DNA of 40,005 nt, taken from Candidatus Poseidonia sp. (GTDB lineage Archaea > Thermoplasmatota > Poseidoniia > Poseidoniales > Poseidoniaceae). A program made the position numbers and the translations under genes. A model generated the notes under the pieces. It saw only the letters and a list, made by a program, of their open reading frames with translations, ran no database searches and was not told where the DNA came from. Positions 24,169 through 33,504 of the stretch are shown in pieces. Where the stretch lies: contig JALRLQ010000004.1 in the NCBI GenBank assembly GCA_023254365.1, forward strand, positions 1-40,005, given 5' to 3'. Position 1 is the first letter of the stretch, and every line of letters begins with the position of its first letter.

Positions 24169-26069
24169 CAGGCCTCACCTCCTTTCAGGCCGCCCCAGGC
24201 GATGAGTTGAGCACGAGCCGTTTGGGTCAACATGTACTCTCGTGCACGTCCGGCCTGCCGCACTTGGAGGATACCGTGCTTGAGTAAGCGGTTGCTTATT
24301 TGTGATAATCGTGAGCGTTTGATGCCCAGATGGCCAAGGATTTCTCGATCAGACGGCGAATAGGCCCGGCCGTGTGCAACGGCGACCACGTAAGCGTCTC
24401 TCGTGTTGAGACTGCTCAGGACATGCTTGTCCAACGGGTAGGTTTCCTTTGGTCCGAAGCGGGTCGAGGAACGGCGTTCAAAAAACGCCAAGAGGCCCTC
24501 ATGAGCACTTGACGATTGACCCTGTTCGGTCACCATCGACAACAAGGCCTCCAACAACCCGTGAGCATCGAGGTTTGCTTGTGGCGTGACGGGAACGGCG
24601 ATGGGTTCGGTTTGCAGCTCAGGTTCATCCTCCTCTTCAAACTCAGAGAGCGATTCCTCCTCCATTTCAGGAAGCACAGGTAAGCCTATTTCATCGTGAA
24701 TCAGCGTCGCATGTTCTTCCTCAGGAACGGGTTCTTTGGGTTTGGGAAGGCTTTCCTCTTCGTTTACCCACCAATCGCCCTGAAGGCCGCTTTCCTTCAA
24801 GATTTGAGGGGTGCTCAAGGCCTCTTCCTTGATTTTCGAGGAATAACCCATTGAATCTTTGTTGCGCTGAGCCAAATTCTTGAACATCCCTTTGGCGGCA
24901 CTTGTGCCAGCTGGACTGACGGCGGACGCATCGATGATGGGCGTGGTGAAGGGTGTCGGCTGCAACGGCTCGTCGTTCGTTTGTGCCTCGTTCAAGGCCT
25001 CCATGTCCAAATCGAACATACCCCCGAAGCCGGCCCATTCGCCTTCTTCTGATTCCTCATCTGCACCCGCTCCAGCGTCGTTGTCCACCTCCGTTTCAAC
25101 CACGCCGTCATCGAACAACCCTCCTCGCTCCGTCCAATTCACCGAGGCGTCGATGATGGACGTTGTTGGCGGAGAAGCAAACGGCCCCTGTTGAGCCTCA
25201 GTGCCGCCACCCGTTGACGTTGAGGGGGTTGCTTCATCAGGACTGTTTCCCATCAGCGTACCCAAACGGTCCGGTTCTTCTCGTGGCTGAGGTTGAGCAG
25301 AGGTGTCGACAAAGGGAAGCGGTGCTTCCCCTGCGTGGTTGAGCCGTACCGTGTCCACAGCATCTCGAAGTTGAGCCACCACCGATGCAGGGTAGCCGTC
25401 ACATCCCTCGAGAATCGAGGTGGCATCTTGTATGGAAAAATCGGCGTCGACGACGCCAACCGAATTCAAACGCTGGCGAACGAGCGTGACGACATCAAGC
25501 GGTGTGAACGGGGCCATTTGGAAGCGCTGGAAGCCGTTCACGACCGCAGGGGCGAGGTGATTTCGCTCCATGACATCACACACCAAGACGATGATGGCAT
25601 TCAATCGCTCGAGCGAGGAATGCGCATCTCGCAACGCCACGTCAAGGACGGATACATCACTTGCAGGCACATCAATGACGACCAAAGGGAGGCGGTCTCG
25701 GTAGGCGTACATTTCCGTGACCAAGCGATTCACCAGGTCGTTTCGGTCCACGGGAGGTTCGCCGCCAATCAGTTGCTGGAAGCACATTTCCAACAACGCT
25801 TGTGCAGGGGAGTGAGCTGGGAGATGGTCGATGGACACAAAGGCACCCGCATAGGGTTTGAGGCAACGAACGAGCGAGGTTCGACCCGAGCCAAGTGGCC
25901 CGGTGAGCATCACCTTTCGTGCTGTTCCGAGGCGTAAATAATCTCTCAAGAGGTTGAACTCATGATCCCGCCCAACCAGTTTTCCCGCCTCACCCGATTC
26001 CAAGGGGCGGCTGGAAAAAGGATTCTCGCTCAGAAGAGGGAAGCCAAATGTCCGTGCTTTCGTGACCAT
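24168..26069 (-). CDS. Orc1/Cdc6-like AAA ATPase with disordered linker and winged helix
   Basis: 633 residues from ATG at 26069, favoured because an AAATACTT box lies about 25 bases upstream; ATG at 26105 would add 12 residues. An AAA module spans about 30-250: KLVGRDHEFNLLRDYL, a Walker A that reads GPLGSGRTS (the usual Lys is Arg), and PLVVIDVPASD as Walker B-like. About 250 residues of acidic, Pro/Ser/Glu-rich linker follow, with two similar patches (TSIIDASVNW and TPIIDASAVS). A winged helix ends it (SDREILGHLGIKRSRLSQISNRLLKHGILQV). It may be an initiator paralog or a DNA-binding regulator. It heads a three-gene operon and adjoins a repeat array. Confidence 0.7.
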   Translation of the reverse strand: MVTKARTFGFPLLSENPFSSRPLESGEAGKLVGRDHEFNLLRDYLRLGTARKVMLTGPLGSGRTSLVRCLKPYAGAFVSIDHLPAHSPAQALLEMCFQQLIGGEPPVDRNDLVNRLVTEMYAYRDRLPLVVIDVPASDVSVLDVALRDAHSSLERLNAIIVLVCDVMERNHLAPAVVNGFQRFQMAPFTPLDVVTLVRQRLNSVGVVDADFSIQDATSILEGCDGYPASVVAQLRDAVDTVRLNHAGEAPLPFVDTSAQPQPREEPDRLGTLMGNSPDEATPSTSTGGGTEAQQGPFASPPTTSIIDASVNWTERGGLFDDGVVETEVDNDAGAGADEESEEGEWAGFGGMFDLDMEALNEAQTNDEPLQPTPFTTPIIDASAVSPAGTSAAKGMFKNLAQRNKDSMGYSSKIKEEALSTPQILKESGLQGDWWVNEEESLPKPKEPVPEEEHATLIHDEIGLPVLPEMEEESLSEFEEEDEPELQTEPIAVPVTPQANLDAHGLLEALLSMVTEQGQSSSAHEGLLAFFERRSSTRFGPKETYPLDKHVLSSLNTRDAYVVAVAHGRAYSPSDREILGHLGIKRSRLSQISNRLLKHGILQVRQAGRAREYMLTQTARAQLIAWGGLKGGEA

Positions 26070-26087
26070 AGACGACCAACGAACTCC

Positions 26088-26098
26088 AAGTATTTGAT
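26088..26098 (-). promoter_or_regulatory. TATA-like box of the AAA/winged-helix operon
   Basis: Read leftward, ATCAAATACTT ends about 19-20 bases before ATG 26069, fitting a leaderless archaeal promoter. If the gene instead starts at 26105 this is coding. Confidence 0.4.
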
Positions 26099-26127
26099 GT
26101 TTCATCAAAACGTGCTGTCCAACATAG

Positions 26128-26240
26128 GCGTTAGAAAGCGTTAGTTAAGTCGCCGTCGCTGGTTTGTAGCCTGATTTAACGCATGATTAACGCAAAATTA
26201 ACGCGTTACGAAAAGCGTTAATCCCGTTAATTTTCAACGC
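26128..26240. repeat. Cluster of TTAACGC elements between divergent genes
   Basis: Three direct copies of TTAACGC stand exactly 11 bases apart (26176, 26187, 26198). The third forms a 10-base palindrome TAACGCGTTA. An inverted copy GCGTTAA follows at 26215-26221, then GTTAA at 26226. On the left are two GCGTTAG copies 10 bases apart (26128, 26138). TCAACGC at 26234 is a near copy. The spacing puts each site on the same face of the helix, typical of a cooperative operator or an origin iteron. The cluster lies between the AAA gene and mvaA. Confidence 0.7.
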
Positions 26241-26301
26241 CAGCCGCCGGAAGCGATTGGTTCAAGGAACGGCACCCGTACCGTCACCATGAGGACCAAC
26301 C

Positions 26302-27600
26302 ATGCCCGTGGACAACAGCCGCATCAAAGGCTTGTACAACATGAGCGTAGAGGAGCGACGAGCCCTCGTCGCCACAGCCGCTGGCTTGGACCAGGAACAC
26401 GTCAATGCATGGGCGTCGAGTGGTGAATTGGACGAAACGTCTGCCGATCGTATGATTGAGAACGTGATTGGCACCATGTCGCTCCCCGTTGGCGTGGCAA
26501 CGAACTTTGTCATCGATGGAGAGCACTACCTCATTCCCTTCTGCCTCGAAGAGTCGAGTGTGGTGGCGGCTGCCTCGAACATGGCCAAGCGATGCCTCGC
26601 ACACGGCGGATTCACCACCCAAAGCGATGAACCCGTGATGATCGGGCAACTCCAACTCCTCGAACTTGGCGACATCAAGGCGGCTTCTGCCGCCATCCTC
26701 GGTGAAAAGGAGGCGCTGATGACGTTTTGCAACGACGTCCCCTCTCGAATGATCACCCTGGGCGGAGGCTGCAAGGACATCGTCTGCAGGGAACTTGACA
26801 GTGACGTGGGACCCATGCTCGTCGTTCACTTCCTTGTGGACTGCAGAGACGCCATGGGAGCCAATGCGGTCAACACCATGGTTGAGCGGGTTGCACCAAA
26901 GATCGAGACGCTCACAGGAGGGCGTGCCCACCTTCGTATCCTCTCAAACCTCGCAGGCCATCGCTTGGCACGTGTTCAAGCCGTGTTCACGCCCGAAGAG
27001 ATGTCCACCGATGGGACTCGAGAGGAGGGTTTGGACGTCATCAAGGGCATTCTCGAAGCCCATGCATTTGCCGTTGAAGACCCCTACCGTGCCACCACCC
27101 ACAACAAAGGCATCATGAACGCCATCAGCAGCGTCGCCTTGGCGTGCGGACAGGACTGGCGTGCCATTGAGGCTGGATGCCATGCATGGACGACCATGGG
27201 TAAAGGCCAGTACACATCCATGTCCTCATGGACGCAGGACGAACAAGGAAATTTGGTGGGAAGGATCGAAACGCCCATGGCCGTAGGCATCGTTGGTGGA
27301 GCATCCAAGGTTCACCCTGCTGCTCAAGCCAACCTCGCTCTCCTCGGCGTCAAAACCGCCCAAGAATTGGCCGGTATCATCGCCTGTGCTGGTTTGGCAC
27401 AAAATTTGGGAGCGTTGCGAGCCCTTTCAACCAAGGGGATTCAAGCAGGGCACATGAAACTCCATGCCAAAAACATGGCCGTCAGTGCCGGTGCCGTTGG
27501 GGATGAAGTGGACGTGCTCGCCGAAAGGCTGCAGGCTCACGAGGGGCACCGAACTCAAACCTTGGTGGAGCAGTGGCTCAACGAAATGCGAAACGGTTGA
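26302..27600 (+). CDS. mvaA: 3-hydroxy-3-methylglutaryl-CoA reductase, class II
   Basis: 432 residues from ATG at 26302, with GAGG eight bases upstream. It matches class II enzymes: LPVGVATNFVIDGEHYLIP, LEESSVVAAASNMAK (Glu83/84), DAMGANAVNTM, THNKGIMNAISSVALACGQDWRAIEAG (Lys269, Asp285) and AGHMKLHAKNMAV (His384). These are the catalytic Glu, Lys, Asp and His of the Pseudomonas mevalonii enzyme. In an archaeon the enzyme makes mevalonate for isoprenoid membrane lipids. Most archaea use class I, so the class II form is notable, though it is known from some euryarchaea. It converges on scpB with four bases between. The upstream repeat array may control it. Confidence 0.93.
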   Translation: MPVDNSRIKGLYNMSVEERRALVATAAGLDQEHVNAWASSGELDETSADRMIENVIGTMSLPVGVATNFVIDGEHYLIPFCLEESSVVAAASNMAKRCLAHGGFTTQSDEPVMIGQLQLLELGDIKAASAAILGEKEALMTFCNDVPSRMITLGGGCKDIVCRELDSDVGPMLVVHFLVDCRDAMGANAVNTMVERVAPKIETLTGGRAHLRILSNLAGHRLARVQAVFTPEEMSTDGTREEGLDVIKGILEAHAFAVEDPYRATTHNKGIMNAISSVALACGQDWRAIEAGCHAWTTMGKGQYTSMSSWTQDEQGNLVGRIETPMAVGIVGGASKVHPAAQANLALLGVKTAQELAGIIACAGLAQNLGALRALSTKGIQAGHMKLHAKNMAVSAGAVGDEVDVLAERLQAHEGHRTQTLVEQWLNEMRNG

Positions 27601-27604
27601 GGCT

Positions 27605-28213
27605 TCACTCTTCCTCAGCCACCGGCAGTGAGGCTTGAACCGTGCCGTCTTGAGCGGTTTCTTCCCTCAGCACGTCATTCTCTCGCAATTCGTCGAGCAG
27701 CCCCGAAGCTTGCACCTGTTCACGGAACCAGGCTTTGACTTTCTTGCGATCGGTGTGGGGGCACCCGAAGGCTTCCGAAAACCGGCGAGTGGTCGACAAC
27801 CTGCGAGTGTTCCCGTCCTTGCGCCGGTCAACCATGCCCAGTTGCGCCAATTCCCGAACATAATCGTAGGCTTTCTGGCCGAGCAATTCCACCAGCCTTG
27901 ACTGGGGCATGGGTTGGTGATAGGCGATGAGAGCGGCTGCCTTCAGCAGTTTTGGAGGCATGTCGGTCTTTGTTTCCCTCGGAAGATGAGCAGCAATTGA
28001 GGGTTTTACTTCAAGCGCCCAACGGTCACCAACCTCTGCCAGTTGAAGTGCTCCACCCTTACGACGGCGAAGCGTGGCTTGCAGCGAACCCAAACAATCC
28101 AACATTTCATCGGTGTCGTACCCGAGAACGGTGGACAGCTCTTCAACGGACATGGATTTACCTGAACTGAACAGGGTTGCTTCGATGAGCGTTTCGAGAG
28201 GCATTTCAGTCAT
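27605..28213 (-). CDS. scpB: Condensin subunit ScpB
   Basis: 202 residues from ATG at 28213. It has the two winged-helix layout of ScpB: LETLIEATLFSSGKSMSVEEL at the N-terminus, LQLAEVGDRWALEVKP, and LLKAAALIAYHQPMPQSRLVELLGQKAYDYVRELAQLGMV. ScpB binds the kleisin ScpA and regulates the SMC ring. The acidic C-terminal tail is not conserved. It is the last gene of smc-scpA-scpB, 14 bases after scpA. Confidence 0.9.
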   Translation of the reverse strand: MTEMPLETLIEATLFSSGKSMSVEELSTVLGYDTDEMLDCLGSLQATLRRRKGGALQLAEVGDRWALEVKPSIAAHLPRETKTDMPPKLLKAAALIAYHQPMPQSRLVELLGQKAYDYVRELAQLGMVDRRKDGNTRRLSTTRRFSEAFGCPHTDRKKVKAWFREQVQASGLLDELRENDVLREETAQDGTVQASLPVAEEE

Positions 28214-28227
28214 CGTGATTCACCGCC

Positions 28228-29457
28228 TTACTCCACTAACCAATCATGTTCACTCAGGCTATATGAATCGTTGATGGGAGCTGCCTCAGCAACATCCTCC
28301 TCAGCCGTTGACGGAGGGGTCTGTTCAGCATCCATTTTTGCTTGCAGTTTTACCTGACGGCGAGCTTCTCGCTCCTCAGCAAGACGAGCACGTTCGGCAA
28401 TGGCTTCCATGCGATGCTCAGAGCCCGTGGTTTGCCCGTCCAACGCTTCAGCATCGTTGGCCATGACCTCTTCAACCGCTTCGAGCACCTCAACAAAACC
28501 ATTGATGTTGGGCCAGAGGTCTTCGATCATGATGTTGGCGACATCTTCGCCTTCTTGAGAAATACTGGCCATGCGACGGTGGGTGAGGAACAATCCAGCG
28601 ATGAAGGAAGCAACAAAGGCTTCACTCTCTGTTTCGTCCATCTTGAATCCGAAGGTTTCCATCAGGACCGGCTTCAGTTTCTCGATGACGGAAAGCAACG
28701 GCACCGTGGAGGCTCCCGCCTCAGTGCACGTTTGTTTCAAAGCGTTCCAGCACCGTTCGATATCGCCTTCAAGGTCTTCGTTGTGCATCCGTCCGCCGAC
28801 GTTGTCGAGGTACTCACTGAGTTCCCGTTGATGCTCCAGACGGTTGATTTCTCGTTGCTTCAACTCTGCTGCATCGTCGGCTGCATCTTTGAACGCTGAA
28901 AGCAGTTCAGCGAGGGTGACCGGGCGCCCTTCATCGCGGCGAACGCGCTCGTCAAACAAGGACGGCAACACATCGTCAGCATGTCCCGTCAGGATGGTTT
29001 GGGTGAACAAGTACGCTTCATCGTCGTATTCGCTTTCCCAACCAAAGGAGAAATCCTCGTCCCAGAGGTCTTCTTCCACCGGGGGTTGTATTTTGTCAAA
29101 CAGCACGGCTGATTGATGATGAAGCACTTCCCATGACAGACGAATCAATCGCCCGCATGCTGGAAGGTCAAGGTTGTCTTCTTCTTTGACACGGCGAGAA
29201 AACACGCTCAAAAACGCAGAAAGGTCAACGTCCCATGGATTGAAGGCTTCTTCGCGAACCAAGGACAGGACCAAGGCGACTGAACGATCGAAGGGGTCGT
29301 GAAGACTCTGATGCTCGGCCTCTTCGGTGGCTGCAATCGCTGCAATCCGTTGGCCGAACAACTCTGCGTCTTCTCTGTCCTCTCCGTGAGAGAGGAGCTC
29401 ATCGATGATTTCCTGCTTGAGGAACCATCGGTCGAGCAGACTTTGTTCTTCGGCCAC
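28228..29457 (-). CDS. scpA: Condensin kleisin subunit ScpA
   Basis: 409 residues from GTG at 29457, with GAGGTGATG just upstream inside the spacer after smc. The ScpA N-terminal motif EEAFNPWDVDLSAFLSVF (about 72-89) binds the SMC neck. The central part is charged helix. A C-terminal winged-helix region (about 260-345) would bind the SMC cap. Bacterial ScpA is usually near 250 residues; the extra length is an acidic and Glu/Arg-rich insert and a disordered tail. The protein closes the SMC ring. Confidence 0.85.
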   Translation of the reverse strand: MAEEQSLLDRWFLKQEIIDELLSHGEDREDAELFGQRIAAIAATEEAEHQSLHDPFDRSVALVLSLVREEAFNPWDVDLSAFLSVFSRRVKEEDNLDLPACGRLIRLSWEVLHHQSAVLFDKIQPPVEEDLWDEDFSFGWESEYDDEAYLFTQTILTGHADDVLPSLFDERVRRDEGRPVTLAELLSAFKDAADDAAELKQREINRLEHQRELSEYLDNVGGRMHNEDLEGDIERCWNALKQTCTEAGASTVPLLSVIEKLKPVLMETFGFKMDETESEAFVASFIAGLFLTHRRMASISQEGEDVANIMIEDLWPNINGFVEVLEAVEEVMANDAEALDGQTTGSEHRMEAIAERARLAEEREARRQVKLQAKMDAEQTPPSTAEEDVAEAAPINDSYSLSEHDWLVE

Positions 29458-29466
29458 ACCATCACC

Positions 29467-32400
29467 TCACTGTTCTTCGGATTCAACTTCCACAGCATCC
29501 ATCTCTTCGACCATCGCTGAAGGCTCGTCGGCTTCAAGGACTTGAGAGGCCACCTCGGACCGTTCTTCAATGTCCTCAGAGGTTTCCTGTGTTCGCTCAA
29601 TCAAACTGTCAAGGCCACCCTGTTCTTCGGTTGCCTCCGTGGCTTCCAGGTGTGGGAGCAGCCCTCCGAGGCTCTTTGGAACACTGGGCTCATCTGGAAC
29701 GCGGGGCATGTCTTCGGCTGCTGCGACAGCGTGTTGAATCCTCGATTCGTTCTTGGCGACGTCTTTCTGAGCCTCCTTGAGGGCTGCTTCACCCAACGCA
29801 ATCGCTCGTTCCCGGTCGAAGTCGAGGATGCGTCGGCTGCAACCGTCGCCACCGTGGGTGATACCGATGTGGTGGTCGGCCAGTTTGAGGGACACCTTTC
29901 GCAGCGTGACCATGATGAATTGGGCTCGCTTGCTGCGGTTTCGGCACATCTTCGCAATGCGTTCAGCGTTGTAGGCGTCGAGGTTTTGGTCGACTTCATC
30001 AAAGTAGTAAAACGGACTGGGGTCGTAATCCTGAATGGCGAAGATCAACGCCAACGCAGCCATCGATTGTTCACCGCCGGAGAGTTGTTGCCGGCTGACC
30101 TTTGACGACTTCCCACGAGGCTGAGCCCAAAGTTCCAAACCGCCCTTGAAGGGTTCTTCTGGATTTTCAAGGAAGAGTTCACCGCGTCCACCGTCTGAAA
30201 GTTCATGATACGATTTCTTGAAGTTCTCATTGACCTTTTCGAGCACCTCCAACAGGCGCTCTTTGCGTTGGGACTCCAGTTGATCGGTGATTTCAAGGAG
30301 GTGCTTTCTTCGAGCTTGGAGGGTGGCGAATTCATCCTTCATCAAATCCAAACGTGCCTGGCATTCATCGTATTGCTCAATGGCGAGCATGTTGACATCG
30401 CCAAAGTCTTCCATGGTGCGCTGAAGACGTCGAAGTTTGCGCTCAAGTTCCCCAACGTTTGGCAAGTCATCGGGCATTTCGGTAACCGAGAGGCCAGCAT
30501 CAACCAGTTCGTTGGCCATCAACTGCACCTCCTGTTCCTTCTCTCCAATCGTGCGTCCCAAGTCGTGGGCGAGGCGTCGGTGGTTTTCTGCTTTGGACAA
30601 GCGCTCCTCGTTTCGCACACGCAGGGTCGCCCGCTGGTCGGTGAGTTCCTGTCGCTCCTGCTCCAGTCCTTGATTTTCCTCGAGGTAAACGGCCTGTTCG
30701 TCTTTCTTGGCCTTGAGTTCAAGACGATCGGTTGCAAGCGTGGCTTCTAATTCGTCCACTCGCTCCTCACGAGCGACCTTCTTGCTTTCAAGAGCGCCAA
30801 TACGCTTGTTGATTTCGTCAACCCTGCGTTGAAGCACCGTTCGGTGAGAGGCCCCGTTGGAGAGCGTCTCTTCCGCCTTTTCCTTCTCGGCTTGAGCAGT
30901 GACACGCTTCAGGTTGGCGTCGTGCATGCGATTGCGTAGATGTTCAGGGCTTGCAGCCTCCAACGCTTCCTTCGCTTCTCGCTTGGCTTCAACGGCGTTC
31001 TGGGCCGCTTGCTCAGCAGCGTCGAGCAGACGAAGGGCTTCTTGTGCCTCCAGACGGAGGTCGTCGAGTTTTGCCTCCAAAGCGGTGACGGCGTCCGTCG
31101 CTTTCTTGTGACTCGCCGTCAACTGTCGCTTTTCGGCTTGGAGTTCACGCACCGTGGTGGCGTGGGAATCATCAACGAGGGCGTTGATTTTGTCACGAAT
31201 GCTTTGCTGATTCGAGCGTGCTTCGCGCAACGCCTCGCTGACCGTGGCTTCCATGAGGGTGTATTGGTCCACTTGTGCAGCGTACTTTTCGACATCGGAC
31301 GCACCTTGAATCCGTCCGCCAAAGGCGATGGACATTCTTCGTTGGGAGCCACCCACCATGGCTCCGCCGGCTTCCACGACGTCGCCCCGAAGCGTGACCA
31401 AGCGAACGCCGCCGATGTGCCGACGTGCCACGGACATGTTGTCAACAACGAGCGTGTTTCGCAAAACGAAACGGACCGCGATGTCAATGCGTGGGTCAAA
31501 GTCCAGCATTTCATGAGCGAAACCAAGCACGCCTTCCTTGCGAGCAACCATGACCGCCTTGCCGCCGGCTCGGTTGTTGGTGAGTTTGTTCAACGGCAAG
31601 AACGTGGCGCGACCTGCCTTGTTTTCAGCCAGCCAACGAATGGCTCGGGCTGCGTCCTCATCGGTGTCCACCACGACCGATGCCATGCCCGACCCGATAG
31701 CGGTGGCCAACGCAGCCTCGTGGGCGCTGTCTTTGGGCGCACAAAGTTCAGCGATGGTGCCGATAATTCCTGAGAGTTCCTGTCGGTCACGAGCAGCGAT
31801 GACGGCACTTGCACCGCCAGCAAGGCCCTTGGCTCCGGACTTTTGTTCCATTTCCGCTTTTGCCAAGCTCAAGGAGCGTTCTGCGTCTCGCAATTTGACT
31901 TCGATTCGGTTTCGATCTTCCGTGAGTTGGGCTTCGGCTCGTTGAGCTTCCACCAATGAACGAGCGAGGGCGTCCCTGTCAAACTCAGGCGATGCATCGT
32001 TCAATTCTTCCAATCGAAGGTCCAACTCGCCAACGGCGAGGCGAAGGGCTTCGTGTTCTTCTTGGGCATCGCCCAACTGCTGACCGATGAGGTCAGCCTC
32101 GACGGCCAGGCGGTCGACATCGGACTGTGCAGCCGATTTGGCTTCCATTTTGGCGTCGACATCGGCTTCAGCCTTCGTCAAGGCGGTGTTGAGATCTTGG
32201 TTCTTCTGCCCCACCGATTCCAAGGCGCTTCGGATGCTTTCCTCTTCGTCTTGTGCTTCACTGAGGGCCGTGAGGGCGTCTTTCAGCGCTTCGTTGGCCG
32301 TGGCGAGGTTGGCCACAAAGGCATCCAACTCTTCGGTCGCCTCGCCCAACTCAAGTTGTGAATGTTCGAGCTCCTCCTTGTCATCTTCCGCTTCCTTGCT

Positions 32401-33372
32401 GGCTTCGATGATGCGATCGTTGTTCAGTTCAATGGCGACCTGGAGTGCCTGAATGGCTTGACCCAACTCCGAGGTTTCCCCTCCCGTGAGTTTGTTGATT
32501 TCATCTTGAAGTTCAGCGATTTTGTCGTCCAGTTCAAGCAAGGTTTTCTCCGTTGCCTTGTGCTCGTCGAGGAGCGTTTGGCTTTCATTGAGGTAGTGTT
32601 GCCGTTGGTCGATGTGGAAGGTCAGTTCGTTTTTGAGCGTGGCATAGCGAGCCTGAAGCAGCATCGAATTGGTCAATGCAATGCCGTCGGCAACGTCCTT
32701 GGCTTTCTGCGCCACGTGACGCTCCTTGGCCAGCGTGGACAGCCGTTCCAATTGCTCTTTCTCGAGCATCCCGATGCGTTCGAGATAACTCTCGACCTTT
32801 TCCTTCTGCTTGGTGGCCTTGCGGATTTCATCGTCGTAGGAGGTGACGCCAGCAACGTTGTCCAACACTTTGCGGCGCTCGTTGGCCGTCATCTTGGCCA
32901 AACTGGTCACGTCACCTTGAAGGACGATGTTGTAGCCGTCTGGACGAGCGTTGGCTGCACCCAACAAGCGATGGAAGATTTTCTGACTGCTCTCCTCGCC
33001 GTTGAGTTTGTAGGTGGTCACTGGATTGTTGGAAGACGTCAGCCGAATGCTTCGTGACATTCGAATTTCTTCTTTATCCAACGGTAAACGTCGTCGCCCG
33101 TTGCTCATCACCGGATTGGCGAAGACCAACGTGACCGAACACTCCCGTGCCGGTTTGGAATTCTTCCCGCCGTTGAAGATGAGATCGGTGGAATTTTGGG
33201 CCCGAATCACCCTGTTTGATTTCGGCCCAAGAACGAATTGAATAGCATCGCCGCAATTCGATTTTCCTGAACCGTTCGGACCCGTGATAGCGGTGAAACC
33301 ACGATCAAGGGGGACCGTTACTTCCCCTTTGAACGATTTGAAATTCAGTACTTCAAGTGATTTCAGATACAT
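29467..33372 (-). CDS. smc: Chromosome segregation ATPase SMC
   Basis: 1301 residues from ATG at 33372 (MYLKSLEVLNFKSFKG). Walker A GPNGSGKSN spans residues 31-39. Long coiled coils (about 170-510 and 680-1010) flank a hinge (about 520-670, with GIIGTIAELC and GGRIQG). The ATPase signature LSGGEQSMAALALIFA and Walker B YYFDEVDQNLD lie near 1096-1130. About 120 further residues after the head form an acidic, helical tail not seen in typical SMC. The complex compacts and segregates the chromosome. The full smc-scpA-scpB order is a bacterial-style operon. A GTTTAAAT promoter is about 65 bases upstream. Confidence 0.95.
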   Translation of the reverse strand: MYLKSLEVLNFKSFKGEVTVPLDRGFTAITGPNGSGKSNCGDAIQFVLGPKSNRVIRAQNSTDLIFNGGKNSKPARECSVTLVFANPVMSNGRRRLPLDKEEIRMSRSIRLTSSNNPVTTYKLNGEESSQKIFHRLLGAANARPDGYNIVLQGDVTSLAKMTANERRKVLDNVAGVTSYDDEIRKATKQKEKVESYLERIGMLEKEQLERLSTLAKERHVAQKAKDVADGIALTNSMLLQARYATLKNELTFHIDQRQHYLNESQTLLDEHKATEKTLLELDDKIAELQDEINKLTGGETSELGQAIQALQVAIELNNDRIIEASKEAEDDKEELEHSQLELGEATEELDAFVANLATANEALKDALTALSEAQDEEESIRSALESVGQKNQDLNTALTKAEADVDAKMEAKSAAQSDVDRLAVEADLIGQQLGDAQEEHEALRLAVGELDLRLEELNDASPEFDRDALARSLVEAQRAEAQLTEDRNRIEVKLRDAERSLSLAKAEMEQKSGAKGLAGGASAVIAARDRQELSGIIGTIAELCAPKDSAHEAALATAIGSGMASVVVDTDEDAARAIRWLAENKAGRATFLPLNKLTNNRAGGKAVMVARKEGVLGFAHEMLDFDPRIDIAVRFVLRNTLVVDNMSVARRHIGGVRLVTLRGDVVEAGGAMVGGSQRRMSIAFGGRIQGASDVEKYAAQVDQYTLMEATVSEALREARSNQQSIRDKINALVDDSHATTVRELQAEKRQLTASHKKATDAVTALEAKLDDLRLEAQEALRLLDAAEQAAQNAVEAKREAKEALEAASPEHLRNRMHDANLKRVTAQAEKEKAEETLSNGASHRTVLQRRVDEINKRIGALESKKVAREERVDELEATLATDRLELKAKKDEQAVYLEENQGLEQERQELTDQRATLRVRNEERLSKAENHRRLAHDLGRTIGEKEQEVQLMANELVDAGLSVTEMPDDLPNVGELERKLRRLQRTMEDFGDVNMLAIEQYDECQARLDLMKDEFATLQARRKHLLEITDQLESQRKERLLEVLEKVNENFKKSYHELSDGGRGELFLENPEEPFKGGLELWAQPRGKSSKVSRQQLSGGEQSMAALALIFAIQDYDPSPFYYFDEVDQNLDAYNAERIAKMCRNRSKRAQFIMVTLRKVSLKLADHHIGITHGGDGCSRRILDFDRERAIALGEAALKEAQKDVAKNESRIQHAVAAAEDMPRVPDEPSVPKSLGGLLPHLEATEATEEQGGLDSLIERTQETSEDIEERSEVASQVLEADEPSAMVEEMDAVEVESEEQ

Positions 33373-33378
33373 CCCTAT

Positions 33379-33441
33379 CCCTCTCGTGATGGAACAAAAG
33401 TCCACCACGTTCTGAACACCCGTGTCTTACAGGATTTAAAC
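33379..33441 (-). promoter_or_regulatory. Promoter and ribosome site of smc-scpA-scpB
   Basis: Read leftward, GTTTAAAT (33434-33441) is a good TATA-like box. GAGAGGGA (33379-33386) is a ribosome site six bases before ATG 33372. The implied leader is about 35 bases. Confidence 0.5.
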
Positions 33442-33504
33442 AATTTGAAGAATGAAGGCTCAGTGCAACGGTTTTGGAGGGGCGAAATCAAGCGCCGAAG
33501 GGGC

